A DNA stretch of 64,000 bases from contig NZ_JAUSLE010000069.1 of assembly GCF_030646845.1 (NCBI RefSeq), forward strand, positions 97,262 to 161,261. Direction: 5' to 3'. Below the pieces are notes generated by a model, which saw nothing but the letters and a program-made list of their open reading frames with translations, was not told where the DNA came from and made no database searches. This DNA comes from Rhodoferax sp. GTDB taxonomy: Bacteria > Pseudomonadota > Gammaproteobacteria > Burkholderiales > Burkholderiaceae_C. The translations under genes and the position numbers were made by a program. Within the stretch, counting starts at the first letter, position 1, and each line of letters begins with the position of its first letter. Shown one piece after another: positions 34,765 through 44,634 of the stretch.

Positions 34765-35460
34765 ATGACTGACAACGTTCAATCAATTGACCGCGGCTAT
34801 GGCTATGTTGCCTCCGCCGAGCAACGCAACAAAGTGTTGCGCAATACCTATTGGCTGCTGGCTTTGAGCCTGGTGCCGACTGTTCTGGGTGCTTGGCTTG
34901 GTGTCGCGACCGGCATCACCCAGTCTCTGGGCGGTGGCTTGGGGCTGATTGTGTTTTTGGGCGGTGCTTTCGGCTTCATGTATGCCATAGAGAAGACCAA
35001 GAACTCAGCGGCTGGCGTGCCAGTATTGCTGGGATTCACGTTCTTCATGGGCTTGATGCTGTCGCGCATGATTGCCATGGTGCTGGGCTTCAAGAACGGC
35101 CCGGATCTGATCATGACCGCCTTTGGTGGCACAGCTGGCGTGTTTTTTGTGATGGCCAGTCTGTCCAGCGTCATCAAACGTGACCTCTCCGGCATGGGCA
35201 AGTGGTTGTTTGTCGGCGCCATGGCGGTGATGATCGGCGGCATCATCAATGTGTTTGTCGGATCGACGGCTGCCATGATGGCGATCTCGGTCGCGGTGAT
35301 CGGGATTTTCAGCGCCTACATGCTGTACGACCTGAAACGCATTGTGGACGGCGGTGAAACCAACTACATCAGTGCCACGCTGGCGTTGTACCTGGACATC
35401 ATCAATGTGTTCCAGGCCTTGCTGGCCCTGCTGGGCCTCGCTGGCGGCGAACGCGACTAA
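34765..35460 (+). CDS. Bax inhibitor-1/YccA-family membrane protein
   Basis: Seven predicted membrane helices in 231 residues, with the family ending DIINVFQALLALLGLAGGERD. E. coli YccA of this family modulates the FtsH protease, and eukaryotic members conduct calcium. The ATG follows GAAGGAG by 8 bases; a TTG two codons upstream was rejected. It is divergent from the GlcG-like gene and monocistronic, with its own terminator directly after the stop. Confidence 0.92.
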   Translation: MTDNVQSIDRGYGYVASAEQRNKVLRNTYWLLALSLVPTVLGAWLGVATGITQSLGGGLGLIVFLGGAFGFMYAIEKTKNSAAGVPVLLGFTFFMGLMLSRMIAMVLGFKNGPDLIMTAFGGTAGVFFVMASLSSVIKRDLSGMGKWLFVGAMAVMIGGIINVFVGSTAAMMAISVAVIGIFSAYMLYDLKRIVDGGETNYISATLALYLDIINVFQALLALLGLAGGERD

Positions 35461-35478
35461 TCTGCTTTGCGCCGATTG

Positions 35479-35506
35479 AAAAAAGACCCTTCGGGGTCTT
35501 TTTTCT
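35479..35506. terminator. Strong terminator with UUCG loop
   Basis: AAAAAAGACCC-TTCG-GGGTCTTTTTT, 20 bp after the YccA-like stop. It works on the plus strand and could work on both. Confidence 0.9.
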
Positions 35507-35590
35507 TTGCTTATCCCAAGCTCACGGTACTCAATCCGGTGCAGAACTTGCCGATATAGACGATATCGACACCATCCATCCGCCAATCCC

Positions 35591-35995
35591 ATGACCCTGC
35601 GCCTGCTGATCACCGCTGTCGCCCTGCTGCTGGCAGGCTGCGAAATCCCCGGCATGGGGCCTGACCCGAGAATCGCCCAGCGCGAGGCCGAGGCCAAGGC
35701 CATTGGCGGCGCCTGCCGGCATGGGCTGCGCAGCATTGAGGACTGCTACAGCCTCAATGACGGCGCATCGAAAGCCGACATGTTCACGGGCTGGAAAGAG
35801 ATGGACCAGTACATGCGTGAAAACAAGATTGAGGGCGTTCGCGCCACGGTGGCCACGGCCGCGGCGGAAGAAGAGATCGTAGAAGACCCGAAGCCGAAGA
35901 CCGAGGCCAAGGAGAAATCACCTGAAAGCAAGCCCAGAAGTGTCGTCAAGGCGGGCGCCAAATCGACCGACAAGCCTTCAACAACGACGCACTGA
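35591..35995 (+). CDS. Small lipoprotein of unknown function
   Basis: A 134-residue protein with a lipoprotein signal peptide (MTLRLLITAVALLLAGC; lipid-modified Cys17). The mature part has a helical segment containing IGGACRHGLRSIEDCYSLN with two more cysteines, then an acidic-basic low-complexity C-terminus rich in Glu, Lys and Pro. I do not recognise a named family. It sits convergent to rlmD. Confidence 0.8.
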   Translation: MTLRLLITAVALLLAGCEIPGMGPDPRIAQREAEAKAIGGACRHGLRSIEDCYSLNDGASKADMFTGWKEMDQYMRENKIEGVRATVATAAAEEEIVEDPKPKTEAKEKSPESKPRSVVKAGAKSTDKPSTTTH

Positions 35996-36028
35996 AGTCA
36001 ACCCTCGAGGTTCACGCCCGTTGCGCGT

Positions 36029-37462
36029 TCACATCTCCAGGTCAAACACCGCCATGCTCTCCACGTGGGCCGTATGGGGAAACATGTTCACCACGCCCGC
36101 AGCGGAGCATCGATACCCCGCCTGATGCACCAGCAAATCAGCGTCTCGCGCCAGCGTCGCCGGGTTGCAGCTCACATAGACAATCCGTTTCGGCTGTGAC
36201 CAGGCCTCGGCACCAGCCGTTGGAGGATTGGCTACCGGATCCAGCTTTTGCTGGTGCAGGGCCACTAGGGCCTGGACCAGGGCAAACGCCCCGTCTCGCG
36301 GGGGATCCACCAGCCATTTGTCTGCCACCCCGTCTGCAATCAGCATAGCCGGAGTCATTTCGAACAGGTTTCTTGCTACAAACTTTGTAGCGCATAGCGC
36401 TTGTTCGACGGGGGCTAGCGCCTGATTTATCTTGAAGTTCTCGCGCGATCGCGCCACCAGGGTATCGCTGCCCTCCACGCCCAGGACCTCCCGCGCCTGG
36501 GTTGCGATGGGCAAGGTGAAATTGCCCAAGCCACAGAACCAGTCGATTACCCGTTCGCTTTTTTGTGCATTCAACAGCCGCAACGAACGGGACACCAGAA
36601 CCCGGTTGATGTGCGGGTTGACCTGTGTGAAGTCGGTCGGCCTGAAAGGCATATGGATGCCGAACGCTGGCAGGTCGTAACTCAACTCCTCGCCGCCTTC
36701 AACCAGCAGATGCACCGTCTCTGGCCCCTTGGGCTGCAGCCACCATTGCACGCCGGCATGATGGTCGGCAAAGGCACGCAGCTTGTCCAGGTCACCCAGG
36801 CTCAGAGGCTCCATGTGGCGCAACACCAGCGCGATCACCGTGTCACCGCACGCCAATTCGATCTGTGGACAGGTGTCGATCGCATCCATCGACGTGATCA
36901 GCGCACGCAGTGGCAGCAACAAGGCGCTCACCTGGGGCGGCAGCACGGGGCACTCCTTCATGTCGGCCACATAGCCGCTCTTGCGTTCATGAAAGCCGAC
37001 CAGCACCGCGCCCTTCTTGCGCACGTGACGCACCGACAGCCGTGCCCGGTAGCGGTAGCCCCAGGCTGGGCCTTCTATTGGCCGCAAAATATTGTCGGCC
37101 TTGACCTTGCCCAGATGCCACAGGTTGTCCTCCAGCACCCGCTGCTTGACGGCAACCTGCGCCGCCACATGCAGATGCTGCATCTTGCAGCCACCACAAG
37201 CGCCTTCATGCAGACCAAAATGAGGGCAACCGGGGCGGACGCGTTGCGAGGACTCCCGGTGCACCTCAGTCACGATGCCCTGCTCCCAGTTGTTCTTCTT
37301 GCGGTGCACAGTGGCACTCACCACTTCAAACGGCAGCGCGCCTTTGATAAAGACCACCTTGCCATCAGCCCTGTGTGCAACACCTTGCGCTTCCATGTCT
37401 AGCGACTCGACCAAAAGCCAGTCGGGGTGCATATTCTCGGTAGTTTCAATTTCGTCAGTCAT
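36029..37462 (-). CDS. rlmD: 23S rRNA (uracil-1939-C5)-methyltransferase RlmD
   Basis: SAM-dependent methylation of U1939 in 23S rRNA. Features of the 477 residues: an N-terminal TRAM domain, a cysteine cluster for an iron-sulfur site ([20 protein letters not shown]), the family segment [12 protein letters not shown], the SAM site [13 protein letters not shown], and the catalytic cysteine in [12 protein letters not shown]. Residues about 347-363 are encoded by a 50-bp repeat ([16 protein letters not shown]) just before the conserved RNLFE. Relatives have a shorter loop there. The catalytic core looks intact. Confidence 0.95.
   Translation of the reverse strand: MTDEIETTENMHPDWLLVESLDMEAQGVAHRADGKVVFIKGALPFEVVSATVHRKKNNWEQGIVTEVHRESSQRVRPGCPHFGLHEGACGGCKMQHLHVAAQVAVKQRVLEDNLWHLGKVKADNILRPIEGPAWGYRYRARLSVRHVRKKGAVLVGFHERKSGYVADMKECPVLPPQVSALLLPLRALITSMDAIDTCPQIELACGDTVIALVLRHMEPLSLGDLDKLRAFADHHAGVQWWLQPKGPETVHLLVEGGEELSYDLPAFGIHMPFRPTDFTQVNPHINRVLVSRSLRLLNAQKSERVIDWFCGLGNFTLPIATQAREVLGVEGSDTLVARSRENFKINQALAPVEQALCATKFVARNLFEMTPAMLIADGVADKWLVDPPRDGAFALVQALVALHQQKLDPVANPPTAGAEAWSQPKRIVYVSCNPATLARDADLLVHQAGYRCSAAGVVNMFPHTAHVESMAVFDLEM
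36373..36422 (-). repeat. 50-bp dispersed repeat inside rlmD
   Basis: On the minus strand: left half GGCGCTAGCCCCCGTCG, right half GCTACAAAGTTTGTAGCAA. Sense orientation, in frame. Confidence 0.75.
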
Positions 37463-37757
37463 ACCTCAATTGTCGGTGACGACGAGGCGGAGGCCGCACC
37501 ACCGGCGGGCCCCTGAATCTTTGAATCAAGAAAATTGTTTTGATTTGCAGCAACAATTACTGATATAAACCAGTTTCACAACCAAATTGGCTGCCCCTGA
37601 CCCCGGCTCCAGTGCGTTGAGGCCCTGAACACGCCTCGTTAACCAGTCTGTGAGCGCCCAATGGGCACCGCAGACACCATAACGAATAGTCCCCAACCAG
37701 GACTAACAAGACCGTGTTCAAGCTGCCTGTAATTTCCAGTCTCCAGATTTCCGATTT

Positions 37758-37799
37758 GTCGCCAAGGCGCAACTCCGGCCTGTGCATGCCCTTGGCGAC
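37758..37799. promoter_or_regulatory. Perfect 10-bp inverted repeat before the chemoreceptor gene
   Basis: GTCGCCAAGG and CCTTGGCGAC enclose 22 bases and end 33 bp before the chemoreceptor start. No T-run follows, so it is not a terminator. It may be an operator or a leader hairpin. The rest of the 370-bp gap (37463-37832) shows no gene and no clear promoter. Confidence 0.5.
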
Positions 37800-37832
37800 C
37801 AGCCTGGCGGCATGGGTCAAAGGAGCCCAGCC

Positions 37833-39380
37833 ATGAGAACCAATCTTCCCGTCACGCAGCACGAATACCAGTTCCCCGGCAGTGAGACCCTGCTGTCCAC
37901 CACGGATACCGCCAGTCACATTTCCTACGCCAACGCGGCCTTCATCCGCACCAGTGGCTACAGCACTGACGAACTGATGGACCAGCCGCACAACCTGGTG
38001 CGCCACCCGGACATGCCGGTCGAGGCATTTGCCGACATGTGGCGCAGCCTCAAGGAGGGCCAGTCCTGGACGGCGCTGGTCAAGAACCGCCGCAAGGACG
38101 GTGACCACTACTGGGTGCGCGCCAACGCCGCGCCAATGCGTCGCAACGGCCAGGTGGTGGGTTATCTGTCGGTGCGTACCAAGCCCGCACGCGCCGAAGT
38201 CGACGCGACCGATGCGCTGTACCGTCGTTTCAAGGAAGGACGCGCCTCCGGCATTGCGTTTCATCGCGGCCTGATCGTTCGCACCGGCGTGATGCGCTGG
38301 GCCAGTGCGCTACAGCTATTGCCCGCAGCCTGGCGCGTGCGCCTGCCATTGCTGGGCGCAGGCGTCGCCATGGGTGCGACCCTGGCGGCGTCCGGCCTGG
38401 CTGGTGCAAGCCTGGCGGCGGTGGGCGCGGTGGTGGCGGTCAGCCTGCTGCTGGCTGATCTTTTCATCGAGGCGCAGGTAACCTCGCCCTTAAAGAAGAT
38501 CCTGGGCGTGGCGCAGCAGGTGGCCAGCGGTGAGGCGGGCGAGGATCTGAACTTCAACCGCTGCGACGAAATCGGGCTGATTGCCCGCGCCATCAACCAG
38601 GCTGGGCTGAATCTGCAGTCCCTGGTGTCTGACGTCTATGAGCAGGTGTCCGGGGTTCGGGTGGCCAGCCAGCAGATTGCAGCGGCCAACAATGACTTGT
38701 CAAGCCGGACCGAACAGACAGCGTCCAGCCTGGAACAGACGGCGGCAGCCATGGAGCAGCAGACCGCCACCGTACGCCAGAACGCCGACACGGCGCAGCA
38801 GGCCAGCCAGCTGGCCAATGCCGCCACTGAAATCGCCACCAAGGGCGGTGAGGCCGTGGCCAACGTGGTGTCCACCATGGCCTTGATCTCGGGGTCGAGC
38901 CGCAAGATAGCCGACATCATCAGCGTGATTGACGGCATTGCCTTCCAGACCAACATTCTGGCGCTCAACGCCGCTGTGGAAGCGGCCCGGGCCGGTGAGC
39001 AGGGGCGCGGTTTTGCCGTGGTGGCCAGCGAGGTGCGCAGTCTCGCCGGGCGCTCGGCGGCAGCGGCCAAGGAAATCAAGGGGCTGATTGATGACTCGGT
39101 AGAAAAGGTCGAAGGCGGTTCGCGCCTGGTGGCCGATGCCGGCCAGACCATGACCGAAGTGGTGAGTCAGGTCAAACGCGTCAATGATTTGATTGCCGAG
39201 ATCACGGCCGCCTCCAAGGAGCAGACCATTGGCATCTCGCAGGTGGGCCAGGCGGTGGCGCAGCTCGACGAGATGACGCAGCAAAACGCCGCCATGGTGG
39301 AGCAGAGCAGCGCCGCTGCCAACAGCATGAGCGACCAGGCCCAGCGCCTGGTCGAGGCAGTGAAGGTGTTTTCGGTTTAG
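37833..39380 (+). CDS. Aer-like PAS chemoreceptor
   Basis: A 515-residue methyl-accepting chemotaxis protein without a periplasmic sensor. The order is a PAS domain (about 15-120: [37 protein letters not shown] sequence), two close membrane helices around 175-215, a HAMP-like stretch, and the signalling coiled coil. The hairpin tip is [27 protein letters not shown] split over 370-400. The PAS match to Aer suggests an FAD-linked redox or oxygen response. The start follows AAAGGAG by 7 bases. A c-di-GMP protein gene follows. Confidence 0.92.
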   Translation: MRTNLPVTQHEYQFPGSETLLSTTDTASHISYANAAFIRTSGYSTDELMDQPHNLVRHPDMPVEAFADMWRSLKEGQSWTALVKNRRKDGDHYWVRANAAPMRRNGQVVGYLSVRTKPARAEVDATDALYRRFKEGRASGIAFHRGLIVRTGVMRWASALQLLPAAWRVRLPLLGAGVAMGATLAASGLAGASLAAVGAVVAVSLLLADLFIEAQVTSPLKKILGVAQQVASGEAGEDLNFNRCDEIGLIARAINQAGLNLQSLVSDVYEQVSGVRVASQQIAAANNDLSSRTEQTASSLEQTAAAMEQQTATVRQNADTAQQASQLANAATEIATKGGEAVANVVSTMALISGSSRKIADIISVIDGIAFQTNILALNAAVEAARAGEQGRGFAVVASEVRSLAGRSAAAAKEIKGLIDDSVEKVEGGSRLVADAGQTMTEVVSQVKRVNDLIAEITAASKEQTIGISQVGQAVAQLDEMTQQNAAMVEQSSAAANSMSDQAQRLVEAVKVFSV

Positions 39381-39436
39381 GAGACCGTCACTGTCGCCTC
39401 CTCCACACCCGCAGCAAGAACATAGAATTCACACAG

Positions 39437-41980
39437 ATGCAGCAGGAGCACTCTCACCCTTATCAAAACGCCATCGGCTGGACCTTGCTGGTGCTGGCGG
39501 TGCCACTGCTGTGGTGGGTGTCGCACCCGGTCCGGCAGATCGTGATCGAGCCGATGACGTTTGTGTTCTGGCACAGCGTGATCGAACTGTTCGCGGTGGT
39601 GGTGGCGATGCTGGTCTTTGTCACCGGCTACCGCGCCATTTTGTCGGCGCGCAAGGGAGCGGTGGTGTTGCTGGGCGTGGCATTTTTCGGCGTGGGCCTG
39701 CTCGACTTCCTGCACACCATGAGTTATGCCGGCATGCCCGATGCCGTGACCGCCAACAGCCCCCAGAAATCCATTTTCTTCTGGCTGGCTGCGCGCATAT
39801 TGGCTGCCACAGCCTTGCTGGTGTACGCCATGCTGCCCACGGTGCCGGAGATCACAAAGCAGAAAAAACGTCTCGCCCTGGCCTTGATGCTTGCGGTGGT
39901 CGGCCTCCTGGGTTATGTCGGGCTGTACCGGCAGGACGACATGCCTGCGCTTTTCATTCAGGGGACCGGCCTGACGCCCCTGAAGATCGGGCTGGAGTGG
40001 CTGATCGTGACGCTGAACCTCGCGACGATCACGGTGCTATGGCATCGCCGCGAGCAGTTGGCACATGAATGTCTCATGGCCCTGGGCTTTGCAGCGGCCC
40101 TGTCGGCCGTCTCAGAACTTTTTTTCACCATGCTGGGGGTGATTGACAAAGATGGTGCCAATGCGCTTGGCCACCTTTACAAGGTAGCCGCCTATCTGTA
40201 TTTGTTTCATGCCACCTTCAATGAGGCCCTGCGTCGCCCGCTGGAGCGGCTCGAAGTGCAGTCCCTGCGGGAAAGCGTGACGCTGAACGCGGCGCCCGAT
40301 GGCGTTTTGTGGGTTGACGATACCGGGCGCATCTTGATGGCCAACCCCGCCACGGAAACACTGACAGGCTACTCAGCGGCCGAGCTGTTGGGGCAAAACG
40401 TGGACATCTTCCTACCCGAGCACTTGCGGGCGCGCCACGCGCAATCGATGCGGGGCTATTTCATGGCGCCGCAGTCCCGCGCCATGGGCTTGATGGATCT
40501 GAAACTGCTGCGTCGCGATGGCCGGCTGCTGCCGGTGGACATCTCTCTGGGGCACTGGGACGACGAGGGCACGCCCCACGCCATTGCCTATGTCCGCGAC
40601 CTGACCGAACGCAAGAAATTTGAAGAGGCGCTGCGGCACCAGGCGACCCACGATGAACTCACCGGCCTGCCCAACCGCTGGTTGTTTCGTCTGCACCTTG
40701 GCCAGGCTTTGGCGCGCGCCGGGCGTACCGGTCAGCGTGTGGCGGTGCTGTTTCTCGATCTGGATTATTTCAAAACGGTGAACGACAGTTTTGGCCACGC
40801 CACCGGTGACGCCCTGCTGGTACAGGTAGGCAGCCGTATCAGCAGTGCCTTGCGCGAAAACGACACGCTGGCACGCCTGGGCGGGGATGAGTTCGCCATT
40901 TTGCTGTCCGACCTGGCGGACGTGGATGAAGCGGTGAATGTGGCCGCCAAGCTCCTCACGTCGCTGCAGGCCTCCTACCGGCTTCAGAACCAGGATGTGT
41001 ATTCAAGCGGCAGTCTGGGTCTGGCGTTTTACCCGGATGATGCGCAGGACAGCGACACCCTGCTGCGCTATGCGGACATGGCCATGTACCAGGCCAAACA
41101 ATCCGGGCGCGGCGCCTATGCCTGCTATTCAATGGACATGGACCGCCGCGTACACGAAGACATGCGGCTGCATACGGGGTTGAAAGAAGCCCTGGCCCAG
41201 GGGATTTTGGAGTTGCACTATCAGCCGCAGGTGGACGTGGAGAGTGGGGCCATCGTGGGCGCGGAGGCCCTGTTGCGCTGGCGCGACCCCGAACTGGGCG
41301 ACGTGTCACCGGCACGGTTCATTCCGGTGGCCGAGGCCACAGGTTTGATCTTGCCCTTGTCGGACTGGGTGCTGGACACGGCGTGCCAGCAAATTGCGGC
41401 CTGGACTCAGGCTGGAACGCCGCTGCGGGTGGCAGTCAATTTTTCGGCGCAGCAATTTCGCCAGCGCGACCTGCCTGATATGGTGCGCGCAGCGCTGGAG
41501 CGCACCGGTGCGCAGGCCGAATGGCTGGACATTGAAATCACTGAATCGGTCGCCATGACCCAGCCCGAGCAGGCGGGCGAACAACTCCATGCCCTGGTGG
41601 CACTGGGTTGCCGCGTGGTGCTGGATGACTTTGGTACCGGCTATTCATCCCTCGCCTATCTCAAGGCCCTGCCGGTGAGCAAGCTCAAAATCGACAAGAG
41701 CTTCATGGACGGCATCCCCGACGACGCCGGCGATGCCACCATTTCCCGAGCGATCATTGCCCTCGCTCACAGCTTGGGGATGACACTGGTCGCCGAGGGC
41801 GTGGAAACCGATGATCAGCTGGCGTTCTTGCGCCAGTATGGTTGTGAGGTTTACCAAGGCTGGCTGTTTGCCAAAGCCATGAAGGCGAGGGATCTGACCG
41901 CTTTGATGCTCAAGTCCAGGCCTTCAGATACTGATCCCAATGCGCCTCAGTGGGCGCCAGATTTCCCAGTGTGTCTTTGA
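39437..41980 (+). CDS. MASE-PAS-GGDEF-EAL c-di-GMP signalling protein
   Basis: An 847-residue membrane-bound sensor. Residues 1-255 hold about seven helices with DFLHTMSYAGMP, a MASE3-type segment. A PAS domain follows at about 275-395. The GGDEF domain has an intact RLGGDEFAIL (about 480), and the EAL domain has GAEALLRW (about 608), DDFGTGYSSL, KIDKSFMDG and EGVETDDQ, so both cyclase and phosphodiesterase could be active. It lies just downstream of the chemoreceptor. Its last 71 bp overlap the 3' end of the convergent exonuclease gene. Confidence 0.94.
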   Translation: MQQEHSHPYQNAIGWTLLVLAVPLLWWVSHPVRQIVIEPMTFVFWHSVIELFAVVVAMLVFVTGYRAILSARKGAVVLLGVAFFGVGLLDFLHTMSYAGMPDAVTANSPQKSIFFWLAARILAATALLVYAMLPTVPEITKQKKRLALALMLAVVGLLGYVGLYRQDDMPALFIQGTGLTPLKIGLEWLIVTLNLATITVLWHRREQLAHECLMALGFAAALSAVSELFFTMLGVIDKDGANALGHLYKVAAYLYLFHATFNEALRRPLERLEVQSLRESVTLNAAPDGVLWVDDTGRILMANPATETLTGYSAAELLGQNVDIFLPEHLRARHAQSMRGYFMAPQSRAMGLMDLKLLRRDGRLLPVDISLGHWDDEGTPHAIAYVRDLTERKKFEEALRHQATHDELTGLPNRWLFRLHLGQALARAGRTGQRVAVLFLDLDYFKTVNDSFGHATGDALLVQVGSRISSALRENDTLARLGGDEFAILLSDLADVDEAVNVAAKLLTSLQASYRLQNQDVYSSGSLGLAFYPDDAQDSDTLLRYADMAMYQAKQSGRGAYACYSMDMDRRVHEDMRLHTGLKEALAQGILELHYQPQVDVESGAIVGAEALLRWRDPELGDVSPARFIPVAEATGLILPLSDWVLDTACQQIAAWTQAGTPLRVAVNFSAQQFRQRDLPDMVRAALERTGAQAEWLDIEITESVAMTQPEQAGEQLHALVALGCRVVLDDFGTGYSSLAYLKALPVSKLKIDKSFMDGIPDDAGDATISRAIIALAHSLGMTLVAEGVETDDQLAFLRQYGCEVYQGWLFAKAMKARDLTALMLKSRPSDTDPNAPQWAPDFPVCL

Positions 41981-42695
41981 CCAGTGCAATCTCCTGCTCG
42001 TACTCGTTCTCCAGCAGGCCGCCCCGCATTTTCTGGAATCTGCAATACAGCAGGTAAGTGTTCATGACGTCGGTTTCGCAGTAACGACTGATTTCGTCCA
42101 GCTTGCCCTCCAGGTACGCCGGGTAGACGGCCGAGCCGTCCATCCCCAGCTTGCCGGGGAATCCGCAGAGCCTGGCCATGGCGTCCATCGGCGCGTTGTT
42201 TTTTGGCTGGTACCTCGCCAGCAGATCCATCAGATCAAGATGCCGCATGTGGTAACGACTGATGTAGTTGTTCCATTTGTACTCGCGGTCATCCTCACCC
42301 ATGTCCCAATATTTGTCAGCCACCACGCCGTGCTGCAGCCCGCGGTAGTGCAGCACGGGCAAGTCAAACCCACCGCCGTTCCAGCTCACCAGTTGCGGCG
42401 CATGTTTTTCCAGCGTATTGAAAAATGTCTGGATCACCTTGCCCTCGCTGTGACCGTCCTTGTCCACGAACGAATGAACACGCAAGCCTTCGGCGTTGCG
42501 AAATACCGCGCTGATCACCACAACGCGTTGCAGATGCAAGGGCATGAAGTCGCTTTGCCCTTTCGCCTTGCGCTCTTCCAGCCAGGCGCCATAGATGTCG
42601 GCGTCACTCACCTCGGGCGAATCACCCCGCAAGACCCGCAAACCCGCCACATCAGGAATGGTCTCGATGTCGAAGACAAGAACCGGCCAGCTCAT
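41910..42695 (-). CDS. PolB-type 3'-5' exonuclease
   Basis: A 261-residue predicted nuclease with the three exonuclease motifs: FDIETIPD (Exo I), VSWNGGGFDLPVL (Exo II) and RYCETDVMNTYLLY (Exo III). It is the family annotated as predicted 3'-5' exonuclease related to the PolB proofreading domain. The ATG at MSWPVLVFDIETIP is 10 bp after the rpoS stop, so cotranscription with rpoS is likely. The C-terminus overlaps the convergent GGDEF-EAL gene by 71 bp. Confidence 0.9.
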   Translation of the reverse strand: MSWPVLVFDIETIPDVAGLRVLRGDSPEVSDADIYGAWLEERKAKGQSDFMPLHLQRVVVISAVFRNAEGLRVHSFVDKDGHSEGKVIQTFFNTLEKHAPQLVSWNGGGFDLPVLHYRGLQHGVVADKYWDMGEDDREYKWNNYISRYHMRHLDLMDLLARYQPKNNAPMDAMARLCGFPGKLGMDGSAVYPAYLEGKLDEISRYCETDVMNTYLLYCRFQKMRGGLLENEYEQEIALVKDTLGNLAPTEAHWDQYLKAWT

Positions 42696-42705
42696 CGATT
42701 GCACC

Positions 42706-43731
42706 TCAAAGCAGAGCTTCCCGTGTGATGCCGCGTCGCGCCAGGTACCGCTTGAGCTTGACCAGCGCCTCGTTCTGGACCTGTCGCACGCGCTCACGGG
42801 TCAGACCCAGCCGCGTACTGAGCACGTCAAGCGTCTCGGGTTCACGGTCATGCAAACCAAACCGCCCTTCCAGAATTTCTTTTTCGCGTTCCGACAGGGT
42901 GCCAATCCATTCCTCCAGCAGGCGCTCCACCTCGTGCGCTTGCGTCACACCGGAAGGATCGACGGTGAGTTCATCAATCAGTGAATCCGACAGCGTCTGA
43001 GTTTCATCCGAGCGGTCCATGGCAGCGTCCAGCGACTTGGGCGTCTCAGCCAGGGCCAGCAAGTCGGCCACGCCGGCCGTGTCGCGACCCAACAAGGCGG
43101 CAATGTCTTCCACCCGAATGCCATCGGGTCGCCGCGCCACAAAGCCGGCATCGTTCTCCAGAGCCCGTCGCGCACGCAGCACCTGCTGCAGTTCCCTGAC
43201 CACGTTCACGGGGAGACGCACCGCTCGTCCCTGGTATATCAAGGCACGCTCCACGGATTGGCGAATCCACCAGGTGGCATAGGTGGAGAAACGAAACCCG
43301 CGCTCGGGTTCAAACTTGTCGATGGCATGCATGAGACCGAGGTTGCCCTCCTCGATCAGGTCCGACAAGGGCACGCCGCGCCCCAGATACGCCTTGGCGA
43401 TACTCACGACCAGGCGCAGATTGTGTTCAATCATGCTTTGGCGCGCAGCGAAGTCGCCAGCCCGCGCCCTGGTGGCGTACTCGAACTCTTCTTCTGCGGT
43501 GAACAGTGCGGTGCGGCGGACGTTGCGCAGATAGGCGGTCAGCACGTCACTCGACTCGCCTGCGACCTCCGCCGACAACGCAATCTCTGAAGACGCTTGA
43601 TCCGCTACAAAATCAATAGCTACCGGCGCAATATCGACGGGGGCTGGAGGCAGATTCTCCAGATAATCTGGCACGCCGCGTGTCTGGTGTCTGGCCGCTA
43701 CGCCATTGCCATTCACCGGACGTTTTTTCAC
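42706..43731 (-). CDS. rpoS: RNA polymerase sigma factor RpoS
   Basis: The stationary-phase and general stress sigma factor. The 341 residues have region 1.2 ([21 protein letters not shown]), region 2 ([52 protein letters not shown] split), region 3 and region 4 ([34 protein letters not shown] helix-turn-helix). The start is GTG with GGGA upstream. Residues 28-43 ([16 protein letters not shown]) come from a 50-bp repeat, in the variable N-terminal extension before region 1.2. nlpD is 12 bp upstream, as in E. coli. Confidence 0.96.
   Translation of the reverse strand: MKKRPVNGNGVAARHQTRGVPDYLENLPPAPVDIAPVAIDFVADQASSEIALSAEVAGESSDVLTAYLRNVRRTALFTAEEEFEYATRARAGDFAARQSMIEHNLRLVVSIAKAYLGRGVPLSDLIEEGNLGLMHAIDKFEPERGFRFSTYATWWIRQSVERALIYQGRAVRLPVNVVRELQQVLRARRALENDAGFVARRPDGIRVEDIAALLGRDTAGVADLLALAETPKSLDAAMDRSDETQTLSDSLIDELTVDPSGVTQAHEVERLLEEWIGTLSEREKEILEGRFGLHDREPETLDVLSTRLGLTRERVRQVQNEALVKLKRYLARRGITREALL
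43602..43651 (-). repeat. 50-bp dispersed repeat inside rpoS
   Basis: On the minus strand: left half GCCTCCAGCCCCCGTCG, right half GCTATTGATTTTGTAGCGG. Sense orientation, in frame. Confidence 0.75.
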
Positions 43732-43743
43732 GGCATGTTCCCA

Positions 43744-44634
43744 TCACCTGGCTGGCAGGTACTTCGCTGGATCGACCGGCTTGCCTTGTCGGCGCACTTC
43801 GAAATGGAGCTTGACGCGATCTGCATCGCTGCTGCCCATCTCTGCAATCTTCTGCCCTTTGCGGACCGACTGATCCTCTTTGATCAACAGGGTCTGATTG
43901 TGCGCGTAGGCCGTCAGGTACGTGTTGTTGTGCTTCAGGATGATCAGGTTGCCGTAGCCGCGCAGACCCGCCCCGACATAGACTACTCGGCCATCCGCTG
44001 CTGCCACCACAGGGTCTCCCGCCGTGCCCGCAATATCCAGGCCCTTGTTCTTGACCTCGTCAAACCCGGCCAGCACGGGGCCGTTGGTCGGCCATATCCA
44101 GGCAATCTCATCTTCACCCGTCGCGGCGGCGGGCGCAGGCGCCGAACTCGCCGGTGTCGGCGCTGCTGCTGCCGGCTTCTCCGCGCTGGCAGCCGGGGCC
44201 GGCACGCTTGCGACCGATGTGGCGCTGGCCTGGGTCACGGGCTTCGCCACCACACCGCTGGCGGTCACAGTCGCCGTAGGCGGCACCACGCGCAGTACTT
44301 GCCCCACTTCCAGACGATTGGGGTTCTCCAGGTTGCTCCAGCGTGCGATGTCCTTGGCAGCCTGCCCGTGATCCAGCCCGATTCGAATCAGCGTGTCACC
44401 CGGCTTCACCGTGTAATAGCCAGGCTTGCCGGCATTCTCAAATCCCGGTGGCTGCTTGACCGCCTGTGTCGACGGGTCCATTACTGCGGATCTGCCCGCG
44501 CCAGTGCCCCGGTCTTCCACCGGCGCGCGATTAAGCGCCCTGGAGCCACACCCGCCCAGCAACGCGCCAACCACCACCAATGCCAGAACCGAGCCCAGCC
44601 GACCACTTAAACCATACATAAGACATCCCTTCAT
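43744..44634 (-). CDS. nlpD: Murein hydrolase activator NlpD
   Basis: An outer-membrane lipoprotein that activates amidases at division. The 296 residues have a lipobox ending LLGGC and a LysM domain (YYTVKPGDTLIRIGLDHGQ; WSNLENPNRLEVGQVLRV). An Ala/Pro linker and a C-terminal LytM domain (NGPVLAGFDEVKNKGLDIAG; AADGRVVYVGAGLRGYGNLIIL-type) follow, without the full metal-ligand set, as in other NlpD. The ATG overlaps the pcm stop (ATGA). A second ATG at 44619, with AAGGGA upstream, is an alternative. rpoS follows; in E. coli the main rpoS promoter lies inside nlpD. Confidence 0.94.
   Translation of the reverse strand: MKGCLMYGLSGRLGSVLALVVVGALLGGCGSRALNRAPVEDRGTGAGRSAVMDPSTQAVKQPPGFENAGKPGYYTVKPGDTLIRIGLDHGQAAKDIARWSNLENPNRLEVGQVLRVVPPTATVTASGVVAKPVTQASATSVASVPAPAASAEKPAAAAPTPASSAPAPAAATGEDEIAWIWPTNGPVLAGFDEVKNKGLDIAGTAGDPVVAAADGRVVYVGAGLRGYGNLIILKHNNTYLTAYAHNQTLLIKEDQSVRKGQKIAEMGSSDADRVKLHFEVRRQGKPVDPAKYLPAR

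Noticed and set aside
37463..37832. c-di-GMP riboswitch before the chemoreceptor
   Set aside because: The conserved core elements of the GEMM class were not found; only the simple hairpin remains.
38308..38336. Repeat copy inside the chemoreceptor gene (GCTACAGCTATTGCC)
   Set aside because: Only a few bases match and both halves are incomplete.
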